This document shows, one piece after another, positions 37,911 to 46,861 of a stretch of DNA of 64,000 nucleotides. Both the position numbers and the translations under genes were made by a program. Origin of the DNA: Limnochorda sp. LNt (GTDB taxonomy: Bacteria; Bacillota; Limnochordia; Limnochordales; Geochordaceae); assembly GCF_035593265.1 (NCBI RefSeq), contig NZ_CP141614.1, forward strand, positions 1,240,001 to 1,304,000. Direction: 5' to 3'. The notes under the pieces were generated by a model. The model saw nothing but the letters and a program-made list of their open reading frames with translations, did not search any database and was not told the DNA's origin. Within the stretch, counting starts at the first letter, position 1; each line of letters begins with the position of its first letter.

Positions 37911-38585
37911 TCACAGAAGTTGCACAGCATCCTGCAGCACCTCGGGACGGAGGATCTCGATGGCGCCTCGCCGCACCCGGATGGCCCCGGCCGACTGCAG
38001 CTCGGCCAGGGCCCGGCCCACTACCTGGCGCACTGTGCCCAGCATGGAGGCCACCTCCTCCTGGGAGAGGCGGCAGACAGGCTGGCCGCTCTGCCACTGC
38101 GCCAGCAGGAAGGCGGCCAGGCGGGTGCGGACGTCGAAGAGGGTGGCCTGCTCGAAGCGGCTCATGGCGAAGCGCAGCTTCTGGGCCATAGCCCGCATGA
38201 TGCGGGTGTCCACCTCGGGGTGGCGGCGCAGCAGCGGCGCCAGGGCCTGGCGGGGCACCAGCAGGATCCGGGAGTCGACGGCGGCGATGGCGGTGGAGGG
38301 GTTCTCGCCGCCCTCCAGGGCGCCCACCTCGCCGAAGGTCTCGTAGGGCTCGAAGAACTTGATGATCAGCTCCCGGCCCTGGGGGGAGAAGCGCACCGCC
38401 TTGACCCGGCCGGCCGCCACGCACCAGAGCCCGGCCGCCGGCTGCCCCTGGCTGAAGATGACCTCGGAGGCCCGGTAGAGGCGCAGGTGGGCCGAAGAGG
38501 CCAGCTCCTCGATCTCCTCGGGCGCCAGCGTCTCGAAGTAGGGGATCTGGCGCAGGATGGCGGCCGGGTCCGGGTGGGCCGTCAC
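37911..38585 (-). CDS. Crp/Fnr-family regulator A
   Basis: 224 aa. The cyclic-nucleotide-type beta barrel is seen in EVIFSQGQPAAGLWCVAAGR and FGEVGALEGGENPSTAIAAV. The C-terminal winged helix has VCRLSQEEVASMLGTVRQVV. There is no N-terminal Fnr cysteine cluster, so oxygen is not sensed by [4Fe-4S]; heme or another ligand as in DNR-type NO sensors is possible. GTG 38585 overlaps the upstream CopD-TusA gene stop. Likely controls the island through the dyads near 40.8-40.9 kb. Confidence 0.88.
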   Translation of the reverse strand: MTAHPDPAAILRQIPYFETLAPEEIEELASSAHLRLYRASEVIFSQGQPAAGLWCVAAGRVKAVRFSPQGRELIIKFFEPYETFGEVGALEGGENPSTAIAAVDSRILLVPRQALAPLLRRHPEVDTRIMRAMAQKLRFAMSRFEQATLFDVRTRLAAFLLAQWQSGQPVCRLSQEEVASMLGTVRQVVGRALAELQSAGAIRVRRGAIEILRPEVLQDAVQLL

Positions 38586-39892
38586 GGCGGGCCCATCCCT
38601 CCCGCCGCGACGGCCTGGGCCAGGGGCCGCTCGGGACTCCCGTCGCCCTCCCCCGGAGCCGGCCGCCTGGCGGGGCCCTTGCGTATGAGGAAGCGGTAGC
38701 TGGGCCACAAGAGCCGCCACCGTCCCGTGCGGTCACGCTGCACCAGGGTGTGCCCCTCGAGCTCGAGCCAGGCCGGCAGCTCCCACCAGGCGATGGGATC
38801 GGTGCTGAGCACCGTCAACAGCTCGCCTTCGCGGAGGGCCTCCAGCTCCCGGCGGATGTGGACGAACCCCGCGCAGGCTCGCCCGCGGTTGTCGAGGGTG
38901 CGCATCGGCTGGCGAGCCCCGGGGCCGCTCTGCAGCTCCCTCAGGTCGCACATACCCCGGATGGGGGAGCAGGCCCGCCACAGCGGGCAGGTGATGAAGA
39001 TGCCGACCAGGGCCACCACCAGCCCCAGCTTCAGCAGGATCACCCGGCCCCACGGCGACTCCGCCAGCCCCAGCAGGGTGCCGCCGCCATAGGGGAGGGC
39101 CTGCAGCAGCCCGGTTACCAGCAGCGTCGGCAAGAGCAGGCGCACCGCCCAGCGGAACCGCTCCAGCTGGTGGGCCGCCGCCACCACCACGGAGGGCGTG
39201 GGCTCCTGGCGCGCGGTGGGGATGGCCACCGCCAGGTTCCAGGCCGCCCCGCCCATCCAGAGGCCGAAGGCCACCACGTGTAGGGGCCGCAGCAGCAGGG
39301 CCGATGCGAACTGGGGGAAGGTGAGGTGGGCATCGAGCACGGCGGTGATGGCCAGGGTTAGGGTGGCGGCGGCCATGAGCAGCCGGCCCCGCAGGCGCCC
39401 GGGCACCGGCCGACCACCGGGCTCGTGGTCCAAGGGCCACGACGCCACAGTCAGGCTCCCGGCCAGCAGCAACACGTTGACCGCCAGCAGGCCCCGCGCC
39501 ACCGCATCGTGGCTGGAGCGCTGGAGGAAGAAGAGCAGGTGCGGGCTGGTGGCCAGGCCCAGGGCCGCCGCGCCGGCCATGATGGGACGGTAGCGCCTCA
39601 CCATGGCCGCCCCGAAGGCGGCCACCGCCTCGGGATCCTCCGCGTCGGGCTCGGACCGCACGAACCAGCCCCACCACATGGCCCCTCCGGCCAGCCAGCC
39701 CAGGGAGGCCAGGTGCAGCCAGCGCACCAGGCCCAGCTCCCAGGGGGCCCCGTGGGTGGCCATGGTCAAGAGGGTGCCAGCCAGCGAGGCGGCAGCGATG
39801 AAGGTCATGGCCAGCTTGGGCAAGGCATGGCGGTCCAGCAGGCCCTGCTGGACCGCCACCGGCGCCCGCGCAGATGCTCGCACGGCGCTCAC
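38582..39892 (-). CDS. fusion protein: CopD-like membrane module plus TusA-like domain
   Basis: 436 aa. About eight membrane spans make a CopD-like module (ALLLRPLHVVAFGLWMGGAA, then RWAVRLLLPTLLVTGLLQAL; YRPIMAGAAALGLATSPHLL). The last ~90 residues are a TusA/SirA-like domain: TLDNRGRACAGFVHIRRELE, ALREGELLTVLSTDPIAWWE and a final WPSYRFLIRKG. The TusA cysteine is kept (RACAG, versus the usual CPxP), but the Pro is lost. GTG 39892, with GAGGTGG upstream, is preferred over the longer frame reaching into neighbouring genes. Exact role unknown; possibly thiol or electron transfer across the membrane. Confidence 0.8.
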   Translation of the reverse strand: MSAVRASARAPVAVQQGLLDRHALPKLAMTFIAAASLAGTLLTMATHGAPWELGLVRWLHLASLGWLAGGAMWWGWFVRSEPDAEDPEAVAAFGAAMVRRYRPIMAGAAALGLATSPHLLFFLQRSSHDAVARGLLAVNVLLLAGSLTVASWPLDHEPGGRPVPGRLRGRLLMAAATLTLAITAVLDAHLTFPQFASALLLRPLHVVAFGLWMGGAAWNLAVAIPTARQEPTPSVVVAAAHQLERFRWAVRLLLPTLLVTGLLQALPYGGGTLLGLAESPWGRVILLKLGLVVALVGIFITCPLWRACSPIRGMCDLRELQSGPGARQPMRTLDNRGRACAGFVHIRRELEALREGELLTVLSTDPIAWWELPAWLELEGHTLVQRDRTGRWRLLWPSYRFLIRKGPARRPAPGEGDGSPERPLAQAVAAGGMGPP

Positions 39893-39902
39893 GTCTGCCA
39901 CC

Positions 39903-40142
39903 TCACCGCTCGACCAGGGCGTCCTGGGCCTTGGCCTCGCGCTCGGCAGCCTCGTTGAGCTCCTCGATGAGGCCGTCGATGTCGTGCAGCCCGCACCAGT
40001 CCTCGGCGTCCTCGATGGAGTTGAGGTCGTACATGCCCTGGCACCGCTCCAGGGGGTTGATGCCGTGACGGGCGAAGATAGCCGGCGCCTCCCGGGAGCT
40101 CTCCACGGCCTCCTTGACCAGGGTCTGGCGGGTGATCCGCAT
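39903..40142 (-). CDS. small ScdA_N/DUF1858-like protein
   Basis: 79 aa. The sequence RITRQTLVKEAVESSREAPA, then IFARHGINPLERCQGMYDLN and DAEDWCGLHDIDGLIEELNE, resembles the ScdA_N/DUF1858-type domain that precedes hemerythrin in RIC (YtfE/ScdA) proteins. Two cysteines are present, but not in the family's usual close CxxC arrangement. ATG 40142 has GGGAGAG upstream. Its neighbour is a hemerythrin, so together they look like a split RIC. Confidence 0.72.
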   Translation of the reverse strand: MRITRQTLVKEAVESSREAPAIFARHGINPLERCQGMYDLNSIEDAEDWCGLHDIDGLIEELNEAAEREAKAQDALVER

Positions 40143-40265
40143 CGTGCTCTCTCCCTTCGCCGTCCCGGCCCGCCGCAGCCCGGCGGGCCGGGTCGCCTCT
40201 GCGGCTCCAGTCTGGATCGGGGGGCGCCACGTGGTCTGCAACTTATGTGACGTTCCAATGACGTC

Positions 40266-40796
40266 CTAGCTGCCGTCGGTCGCCTGCTGCGGCGCCGGGG
40301 GGCCATCGCCGGACCGGGCGGCCAGGGCCCGGGCCTGGACCTCGAGCTCGGCCCACTGCTGCGGCGTCAGGCGGGCCAGGGCCTCCTGGAAGATGTGCCG
40401 CTCCTCGATCTCGAAGTGGGACTCGCAATACCACAGAAGCCGGTCCGCCAGCTCGGGCGCGCCGTCGGGCAGCTGCCCCGGCGTCTGCAGCAGCTGGCCC
40501 AGCACCTCGTCGATGTCGTCGTGTTGCATCAGGTAACCCGTCAGCGCCGCCGGCCCCAGGAGGTCGGCCATGGCCGCGAAGAGCGTCTCGTCCTCCACAT
40601 GGGCATGCAGCCGCAGCCGCTCGGCCAGGGCCGCCAGCTCCTGCCAGGCCCGCTCCGCCGGGGCGCCGGGCAGGCCCTCGACCCACGCCTGCAGAGCCGG
40701 CAGGAGCTCGCGGTGCTCCTCGAGCAGGCGCTCCAACAGGGCGGGCTGGGCAGCATGGGCGGGGCCGGAGTCCGGCGCGGTGGTGGCCAAGGCCAT
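40266..40796 (-). CDS. hemerythrin-domain protein
   Basis: 176 aa, four-helix di-iron domain. Iron ligands are visible: H in LLEEHRELLPALQ, H in LRLHAHVEDETLF, H in MQHDDIDE, and the HFEIEERHIFQEAL motif with two histidines and Glu. In nitrate-respiring bacteria such proteins bind NO or O2 or repair Fe-S clusters. ATG 40796 is followed closely downstream of an Fnr-type box (40820-40833), so expression under low O2 or NO is likely. Confidence 0.9.
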   Translation of the reverse strand: MALATTAPDSGPAHAAQPALLERLLEEHRELLPALQAWVEGLPGAPAERAWQELAALAERLRLHAHVEDETLFAAMADLLGPAALTGYLMQHDDIDEVLGQLLQTPGQLPDGAPELADRLLWYCESHFEIEERHIFQEALARLTPQQWAELEVQARALAARSGDGPPAPQQATDGS

Positions 40797-40819
40797 CTCC
40801 CCCTCCTGGAAGGCCCTAT

Positions 40820-40833
40820 TTGCACTGTATCAA
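40820..40833 (-). promoter_or_regulatory. Fnr/Dnr-type box before the hemerythrin gene
   Basis: TTGCACTGTATCAA, close to the TTGAT-N4-ATCAA consensus (one half exact, the other with two differences), 24-37 nt upstream of the hemerythrin start. Confidence 0.6.
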
Positions 40834-40887
40834 CAGGGCCCTTCGCTCCCACTGAACACACGATAAACGGTAGCCAACCTCTTATCT

Positions 40888-40901
40888 GTGACGTCCGTCA
40901 C
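40888..40901 (+). promoter_or_regulatory. Crp/Fnr-type dyad before nirK
   Basis: GTGACGTCCGTCAC is a perfect GTGAC-N4-GTCAC palindrome in the nirK-hemerythrin intergenic region, ~130 nt before nirK. It fits a Crp-family site read by one of the two local regulators. Confidence 0.6.
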
Positions 40902-41027
40902 GAAGACCCATGGCCGCCGTCACAGCCCACGGGGTGGCGGCGTGCTACGGTGAGGCGGGATAGACGGGGGTCCCGCCCCGAGGGGGCAGCGGGACGGCTG
41001 CCATCTTGGAGCGACGGGGAAGGTGGG

Positions 41028-42161
41028 ATGGACCCCATGCTCGAGTCGAAGCGCCGAGCCCATCCGCGAAGCACCTGGGTGATGAGGGGAGCCGCAGCCT
41101 CGCTGCTCTTGGCCGCCGCCGTCGCGGCCGTGGTGGTGACGGCCCCCTGGCAGGGAGCGGCGCCCGGCGGTGCCGGCGATGGCGCCATCGCGCCCGCTCA
41201 GGCCGCGGCGGCCCCGGCGCCGAGGGGCCTGGCCGAGGTGGAGGCGCTACCGACCGCCCCCAAGAGCGCACCGCCCCACGTGCCGCCGCCCATCGATCGC
41301 AAGGGGCCGGCCACGCTGCGGGTCGACCTGGAGGCCGTCGAGACCACGATGCAGCTGGCCGACGGGGTGGAGTACACGTTCTGGACCTTCGACGGCACCG
41401 TGCCCGGGCCCATGATCCGGGTGCGCGAAGGCGACACGGTGGTGGTCCGGGTCACCAACCGGGACGGCAGCACCGCGCCCCACTCCATCGACCTGCACGC
41501 CGTGACCGGTACGGGAGGCGGCGCCATCTACACGCAGACGATGGCGGGCGGGGCCACGGCCTTCGTCTTCAAGGCCCTGGCGCCGGGCCTCTACGTCTAC
41601 CACTGCGCCACGGCGCCCATCCCGATGCACATCGCCAACGGGATGTACGGCATGATCCTGGTGGAGCCCGCCGATGGGCTACCGCCGGTGGACCGCGAGT
41701 ACTACGTCATGCAGCAGGAGGTCTACACGGCCGCCCCCTACGGGCAGAAGGGCCTGCAGACCTTCGACTGGCAGGCGCTGTGGGACGAGCCTCCCGAGTA
41801 CGTGGTCTTCAACGGCCGGGTGGGCTCCCTGGCCGGAGGCTCGGTCCTCCGGGCCCGCACCGGCGAGACGGTGCGGATCTACTTCGGGGTGGGCGGCCCC
41901 AACCTCACCTCCAGCTTCCACGTCATCGGCGAGATCTTCGACCGGGTCTACATGCTGGGCTCCCTCACGGCGCCGCCCCTCACCGACGTGCAGACGGTGC
42001 TGGTGCCCCCCGGCGGGTCGGTGGTGGTCGACTTCGCGGTGGAGGTACCGGGCCGCTACACGCTGGTCGACCACGCCCTGGGGCGCATCCACAAGGGCGC
42101 CATCGGCGAACTGGTGGTGGAGGGGCCGGAGCGGCCCGACCTGTTCCGCCCGCTGCGCTGA
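41028..42161 (+). CDS. nirK: copper-containing nitrite reductase NirK
   Basis: 377-aa enzyme that reduces nitrite to NO outside the cell membrane. A basic N-terminus and hydrophobic segment (AAASLLLAAAVAAVVVTAPW) give a signal or anchor. Cupredoxin copper ligands are in place: APHSIDLHAVTG (about 150-161; type 1 and type 2 His), YHCATAPIPMHIANGMYG (about 190-207; His, Cys, His, Met of type 1) and SFHVIGEIFD (about 296; type 2 His). The catalytic Asp is within the first motif. ATG 41028 follows GGGGAAGGTGGG. A GGSVVVDF segment and a C-terminal HALGRIHKGA complete the trimer fold. Confidence 0.96.
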   Translation: MDPMLESKRRAHPRSTWVMRGAAASLLLAAAVAAVVVTAPWQGAAPGGAGDGAIAPAQAAAAPAPRGLAEVEALPTAPKSAPPHVPPPIDRKGPATLRVDLEAVETTMQLADGVEYTFWTFDGTVPGPMIRVREGDTVVVRVTNRDGSTAPHSIDLHAVTGTGGGAIYTQTMAGGATAFVFKALAPGLYVYHCATAPIPMHIANGMYGMILVEPADGLPPVDREYYVMQQEVYTAAPYGQKGLQTFDWQALWDEPPEYVVFNGRVGSLAGGSVLRARTGETVRIYFGVGGPNLTSSFHVIGEIFDRVYMLGSLTAPPLTDVQTVLVPPGGSVVVDFAVEVPGRYTLVDHALGRIHKGAIGELVVEGPERPDLFRPLR

Positions 42162-42930
42162 CGGCACCCGAAGCGGCGCCCTCACGGGGCGGATGCATCG
42201 AGGCGCCTCGCTCCGGCGAGGCGCCTCGCCGTTTGCGGGGACTGGCGGCCCGGCGACGCGCGGCGCGACGCGCCTGGCGCACGGCCAGGGCCGTCTGCAG
42301 CAGGAAGAGGAGCACGGCCACCATGTTGAGCAGGCCGCCCCACTGCCGGGCCGGGATGGCCACGGCCAGGTCGCCGGCGATGCGCAGCAGCAGCGAGGCG
42401 TGCAGGAGCGCCAGGTGCAGGTAGAAGCGGGGCGAGAAGGCCACGGTGACGCCCAGCACTCCGGGCAGGATGACAGGGGCGTGGCCGAAGATCATGGAGA
42501 GCACGAAGCCGACGAAGACCGTGTGGAGCATCGCGTCGTAGAAGACGCCCCCGCCGAACCAGCGGGCCCCCAGCGCCCAGCTGATGCCGCCCAGGGCGAG
42601 CCAGGCGTATCCGGGCAGCAGGCACCAGGCGATGTAGCGGGTGAGGCCCTGCAGGCGCACCGTCCGCCAGGCGACGTCGAAGCGGGCCAGCCACAGCCCC
42701 AGGCCCGCCATGCCCAGCCCCGCCAGCCGGACCCCGGCCTCGAGCCGCACGGCCGAGAGCAGGGCCCCGGCCCCCAGCAGGGCGGCCGAGAGGAGGAAGG
42801 CGGCGTCGACCAGGCCCCGGGCCGGGCGCAGGTGGGCCAGCTCCAGGCGCTCGCCGGCGATGGTCAGCACCAGGAAGGCCGCCCACCACGGCACCAGGGC
42901 CGGCACCGCCACCCCCACCCACCAGGCTAG
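41980..42930 (-). pseudogene. C-terminal half of a membrane-protein gene split by insertion sequences
   Basis: Second half of the gene whose first half is 46363-46816. Visible spans include VPALVPWWAAFLVLTIAGER, LLPGYAWLALGGISWALGAR and HTVFVGFVLSMIFGHAPVIL. Deleting 42931-46362 and one CTAG copy restores a continuous frame. The C-terminus is basic and the frame runs past the terminator into antisense nirK to 41980, so its original stop may also be lost. Polytopic protein of the denitrification island, possibly NnrS-like; no firm family. Confidence 0.75.
42200..42227. terminator. bidirectional hairpin between nirK and the split gene
   Basis: GAGGCGCCTCG (42200-42210) and its exact complement (42217-42227) with a 6-nt loop CTCCGG, 39 nt after the nirK stop. 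The T-tract is short (CGTTTG), so strength is uncertain. Confidence 0.65.
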
Positions 42931-43021
42931 TTAGGATGAACGAGGCCGGCCCCCGTTCACGACGAACGTAGGTTACGTCCCCAGAGGGACGCAGAGCTAC
43001 AGCGTGAAGGAGGCCGGCGAC

Positions 43022-44137
43022 GTGGATCATATCACGAAGTTCGTAAGCCTGGACGTCTCGAAGGAGACCATCGCTGTGGCCGTGGCCGAGCGGGGGACCG
43101 CCCCGCCCCAGTACCTGGGCAGCGTGGCGAACACGCCCGAGGCCGTGCGCAAGCTGGTGAGGCGGCTGGGCAAGCCGGAGCAGCTCTTGGCGTGCTACGA
43201 GGCGGGGCCCACCGGCTACGGGCTGTACCGGCTCTTGAGCCGGCTGGGGGTGCGATGCCTCGTGGTGGCGCCGTCGCTGACGCCCGTGCGGCCCGGCGAC
43301 CAGGTGAAGACCGACCGGCGCGACGCCCTGCGGCTGGCCCAGTTGCTGCGAGCCGGCGAGCTGACGCCGGTCTGGGTACCCGGCGAGGAGGAAGAGGCGC
43401 TGCGAGACCTGGTGCGGGCCCGGGAAGGCGCCAAGCGGGACCTGAAGCGTGCCCGCCAGGAGCTGAGCAGCTTCCTGTTGCGTCACGGCATCGCTGCGCC
43501 GAAAGGCACGAAGCGGTGGTCCCGGATGTTCCTGCGCTGGCTCGATACGCTGAGCTTCCCGCCGGGCCACCCAGGTGGCTTATCAGGAGTACGTGGAGGC
43601 CGTGCGGGCTCAGCAGGCCCGGGTGGATCGGCTGGAGGCGGAGATCCATGCGCTGGCCACTGAAAGCCGCCAGGCGCCGGTCATCCAGGCGTTGCAGGCC
43701 CTCAAAGGGGTCGGGGAGGTGACGGCGGTGACGCTGGCAGCCGAGATCGGGAGTTCTCCCGTTTCGCAGCCCGGCCCAGTTGATGGCCTACGCGGGCTGG
43801 TGCCCGCGAGCACTCCAGCGGGGCTCAGACCCGGCGGGGCGGGATCACCAAGACCGGCAACGCCCATGTTCGGTTCGTGCTGGGGGAAGCGGCCTGGGCG
43901 TATCGCCACCGCCCCGCCGTGAAGGCTCCCTTGCGGAGCCGGCAACAAGGGGTCGACCCGGAAGTCTTGCGCATCTCGCTGAAGGCACAACAACGGCTGC
44001 ATCGGAAGTACTGGCGCCTGCTCGGCCGGGGCAAGCCCGCCACGATCGCGGCCACCGCGGTGGCCCGTGAGTTGCTGGGGTTTGCCTGGGCTGTTGCATG
44101 CCACGTCGAGGCGCAGCAGGCTCGGAGGGCCGCCTGA
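43022..44137 (+). pseudogene. IS110-family transposase, frameshifted
   Basis: DEDD-type transposase. Frame 1 from GTG 43022 has VSLDVSKETIAVAVAERG (first Asp), CYEAGPTGYGLYRLL (Glu) and KTDRRDALRLAQLLRAGELT (two Asp). Homology shifts frame near 43560 (QALKGVGEVTAVTLAAEIG) and again near 43760 (MAYAGWCPRE, TKTGNAHVRFVLGEAAWAYR, then IAATAVARELLGFAWAVACH). Two frameshifts make it unlikely to act alone. GAAGGAGG precedes the GTG. Confidence 0.82.
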
Positions 44138-44413
44138 CAGGAGGGCTGAGGTCGGAACCAGAAGGCTCTACAGGGATCCGGCCGACCGGGTGAGCCGGAA
44201 CCAACCGGGGACCGGTGGGGGGAATCCTCGAGTCTCCTATGCACACGGCGCCTGAAGCCGCACGTGCGTCCCTAGTTCGAGGCAGCTCCCCGACGGATGG
44301 CGTAAGATGCGGTAGCCAACCCGCGGATATCAGAGTGCCAACCGTCGACGACATCCCCGGCCCGGCTCCACCCCGGCGGATCACGATGGGGGTTGACGGC
44401 CTCGTTCATATCA
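44138..44413 (+). ncRNA. long non-coding right end of the IS110-type element, candidate guide RNA
   Basis: 276 nt without a gene between the transposase stop and the element end. IS110-family elements make a structured bridge/seek RNA from a non-coding end; in the IS1111 group it is the right end, as here. Several GC-rich complementary stretches are visible (for example around 44185-44215). Assignment is by position and family knowledge, not by a computed fold. Confidence 0.4.
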
Positions 44414-46363
44414 GGTGACTGCTCGGTTTCCTGTTGAATCGGGCCTTTGGTAGGGGGTTTGAAAGGTCAGGCATGCGGCCAGCGGGTTCGAGCTCGACCC
44501 AATCGCGGCCTTCGACGGGAGGGCGGAGCGCGTCGTGCTGCCTTTCCAACCCCCGGTTTCCCTTCTCTTTTCCTTGTCTTCCAGCTTCTTACTCATGCGG
44601 GGCCCACCACCCCCACGGGTGGCCCGGCGGCCATCACCTCCTTGATGTTGTGGTTGATGGCGGCCAGCAGGAGCTGGAAGCGCACCTTGATGCGACCCCA
44701 GTAGCGCGCCTTGCGGGCCCCGTGGGTCTTGAGCTGCCGCACGATGCGCTCGATGCGGGCCCGCAGCCGGTAGCGCTCCCGAAAGGCCGGGGTGCGCTGG
44801 TACGCCCGAGCCTGCCGCAGCTCGACCTCGTAGGGGTGGATCGTGACCTGACGGGCCGCCGCCGGCGTGCAGCGGGCCTTGAGGGGACAGGCCCCGCAGG
44901 CCTCGGCCGCAAAGCTCACCACGAACCCCTTGTGGTGCTGCAGTCGGCCCGGGTCGAAGCGGACCGTCTGCCCTGCGGGGCAGGTGAGCGTGCCGGCGTC
45001 GGCGTCCAGGGCGAAGGCCTCCTTCGAGAAGTACCCCTCCCGGTTCGTCGCCGGGGCGCCTTGGCCACGATGAGGGTCCCTTCTCGGCCTGGCGCCGGGC
45101 GCGCTCGACGTCGAAGTACGCCTGATCGCCCAGCACCTCCGCGGGGCGGTGGCCGTGCCGCTCCTGGTCGTCCAGCATCGCCTCCAGCCTCGCGTCGTCC
45201 GGTGCGTTGGCGGGCGTCACCGCGACGGCGGTGACCAGCCGGTGGCCCTCGCCGCCCGTCATCAGATGGGCTTCGTAGCCGTCTGCCCGGTTCGAGGCCG
45301 TCTTGTGGCCATGGCGCATCTCGGGGTCGACCACCGAGATGACCCGGTCCTTGGCCACCCCCTGCTTGAGGCGGACCGTCCCGTCCGGGTCCCGCTCGAT
45401 GTCCTGGGTGGCCACCCGCTCCAGCAGGTCCACCATGGCCTTCAAGTCCTCGGGCACCTTCGCAAGCGCCCGCGCCGCCGCCACCAGGGCCAACGCGTCG
45501 TCGACCAGCGCCTGGAGCAGCTGTCGGCGGGCCTCGGCGTCGTCCCAGTCGATCCGGGGCTTGCCCGGCTGGTGGTAATCGGTGCGCTTCAGTACCGCCG
45601 AAAGCGGACCGTCCAGCTCGTGCATCCGGGCCACCGCCAGGACCCGCACGATACCCTTGCGGATGAGGGTGTAGGTGTCCTGCACGGCGGCCCCGCCGTG
45701 GATGAGAAAGGAATCGACGATCTGGGAGCGCTCCGGCGAAAACAGCCCCGCCTGCTTGGCCGAGGCCAGGGTCCTCTCCAGCATGGCCGCCGCGATGCCA
45801 TGCTGCAAGAAGCGCCGGCGGTGGTCGCACAGCGTCACCGCATCGATGCCCTCAAAGTCCCGCCCCGCCAAAATCGCCAGCTTCACCCGGTCATCGAAGC
45901 GGGATTCCTGCTCCATCTCCCGGTCCGAGTAGCCCTTCTCCATCTGGATCAACAGCGCCAGAAACGTGCGGACCGGGCTCACCGAAGGCCTTCCGGTGCG
46001 GGCGTCAAACAGCGGAGCAAACATCGATTCGTCCAGGTTCTGCACCGCCCAGTCGTGGAGCCGCCACCAGTAGGAGTCCTTGGGGATGCGCTGTCGCCAG
46101 GTGACGTCGTCGAAGGTGGTCTGCCGGTTGCGCCGGCCCAGCACGCCGCTCCACTCCCTGCCCGGAGGTGGTTTCCAGCCGCATCGTACCACGAAAACGG
46201 GCGTGAACGCAAGAGCGGTGCAGCAATACAAAGCTACAGAAAGCTCATAGAGGTGTATCAATGGTTACTGTCCAAGAAAGCCCTCCGGCGTTCATCATCG
46301 ACTTTCTATTCTTCAAACCCCATCAGCTCATACCCCGTGGGGTACGGTTTCCGAGCGGTCACC
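44414..46363 (-). mobile_element. IS1182-type insertion sequence
   Basis: About 1.95 kb with terminal inverted repeats: GGTGACTGCTCGG at 44414-44426 and the complement of GGTGACCGCTCGG at 46351-46363. CTAG occurs at the outer left (42927-42930, beyond the IS110-type insert) and at the right (46363-46366), fitting a 4-bp target duplication. It interrupts a membrane-protein gene. Confidence 0.82.
44593..46144 (-). pseudogene. IS1182-type transposase, frameshifted
   Basis: DDE transposase. From GTG 46144: RRNRQTTFDDVTWRQRIPKD, LLIQMEKGYSDREMEQESRF, then SQIVDSFLIHGGAAVQDTY (first Asp region), HGHKTASNRADGYEAHLMTG and EVLGDQAYFDV (second Asp). Near 45065 the frame breaks; the C-terminal part AAEACGACPLKARC and RERYRLRARIERIVRQLKTH (catalytic Glu region) is in another frame to 44593. 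One frameshift only, so decay is recent or a sequence error. Confidence 0.83.
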
Positions 46364-46816
46364 TAGGACGCCGCCCATCCAGGCCAGGGTGCCGGCCAGC
46401 AGCACGGCGTTGGGCCGGTCCGGGCGGATCCGGTAGATGACGACGAAGACGGCCACCAGCGCCGCCGCGCCGGCGAGGAAGGCGAGGGCCACCAGGCTGG
46501 AGGGCGCCCCCGCCAGCAGCAGGAGGCTGCCCGCGCCTGCCAGGGCCGGCGCCAGGTAGGCCCAGGGGCGCCCCAGGCCCACGGCCCGCTCCAGGCTGAT
46601 GAGGGTGCCCAGGAAGCCGGCCACCATCAGCGGCCCGTGGGCGGCGGCCAGGGTGCCGGGCAGGGGGATGCGCCAGCCCATCCGCACCAGACCGGCCAGC
46701 ATGCCCAGGATGAGGGCGCCGCCCCCGGCCACCATGGCAGCCAGGCGCAAGGGGGCAGCCGGCGGCGTGCGGCCTCGACGGGGTGCAGCGGCATCACGGG
46801 ACGGCTTCACCAGCAT
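46363..46816 (-). pseudogene. N-terminal half of the split membrane-protein gene
   Basis: From 46816: a basic start, then spans MVAGGGALILGMLAGLVRMG, AAAHGPLMVAGFLGTLISLE and SLVALAFLAGAAALVAVFVV, ending LLAGTLAWMGGVL at the CTAG. Joined to the half at 42930 it reads LAWMGGVLAWWVGVAVPALV without a break. In its present state the frame adds a few residues from the IS and stops at 46328. Confidence 0.82.
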
Positions 46817-46861
46817 CGCCCTCCCATCGGGTCGCGCGTCGTGGCGGCGGCGCCGGGCGCC

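Larger units (their letters stand above)
42931..44413 (+). mobile_element. IS110-family element, IS1111-like
   Basis: About 1.48 kb between the CTAG at 42927-42930 and the left end of the IS1182-type element. Both ends carry a sub-terminal inverted motif ATGAACGAGGCCG (42936 on; and its complement near 44396-44408). The short left end (~90 nt) and long right end (~276 nt) with sub-terminal repeats match the IS1111 group. It appears to have inserted exactly at the IS1182 left terminus. Confidence 0.75.

Noticed and set aside
36507-38699. 730-codon plus-strand frame opposite NDH-2 and Crp/Fnr
   Set aside because: Antisense shadow of two well-supported genes.
40230-40262. Second Crp/Fnr dyad upstream of the ScdA_N-like gene (GACGT...ACGTC around 40249-40265)
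   Set aside because: The half-sites are short and the spacing differs from the clear dyad at 40888; kept out as too weak.
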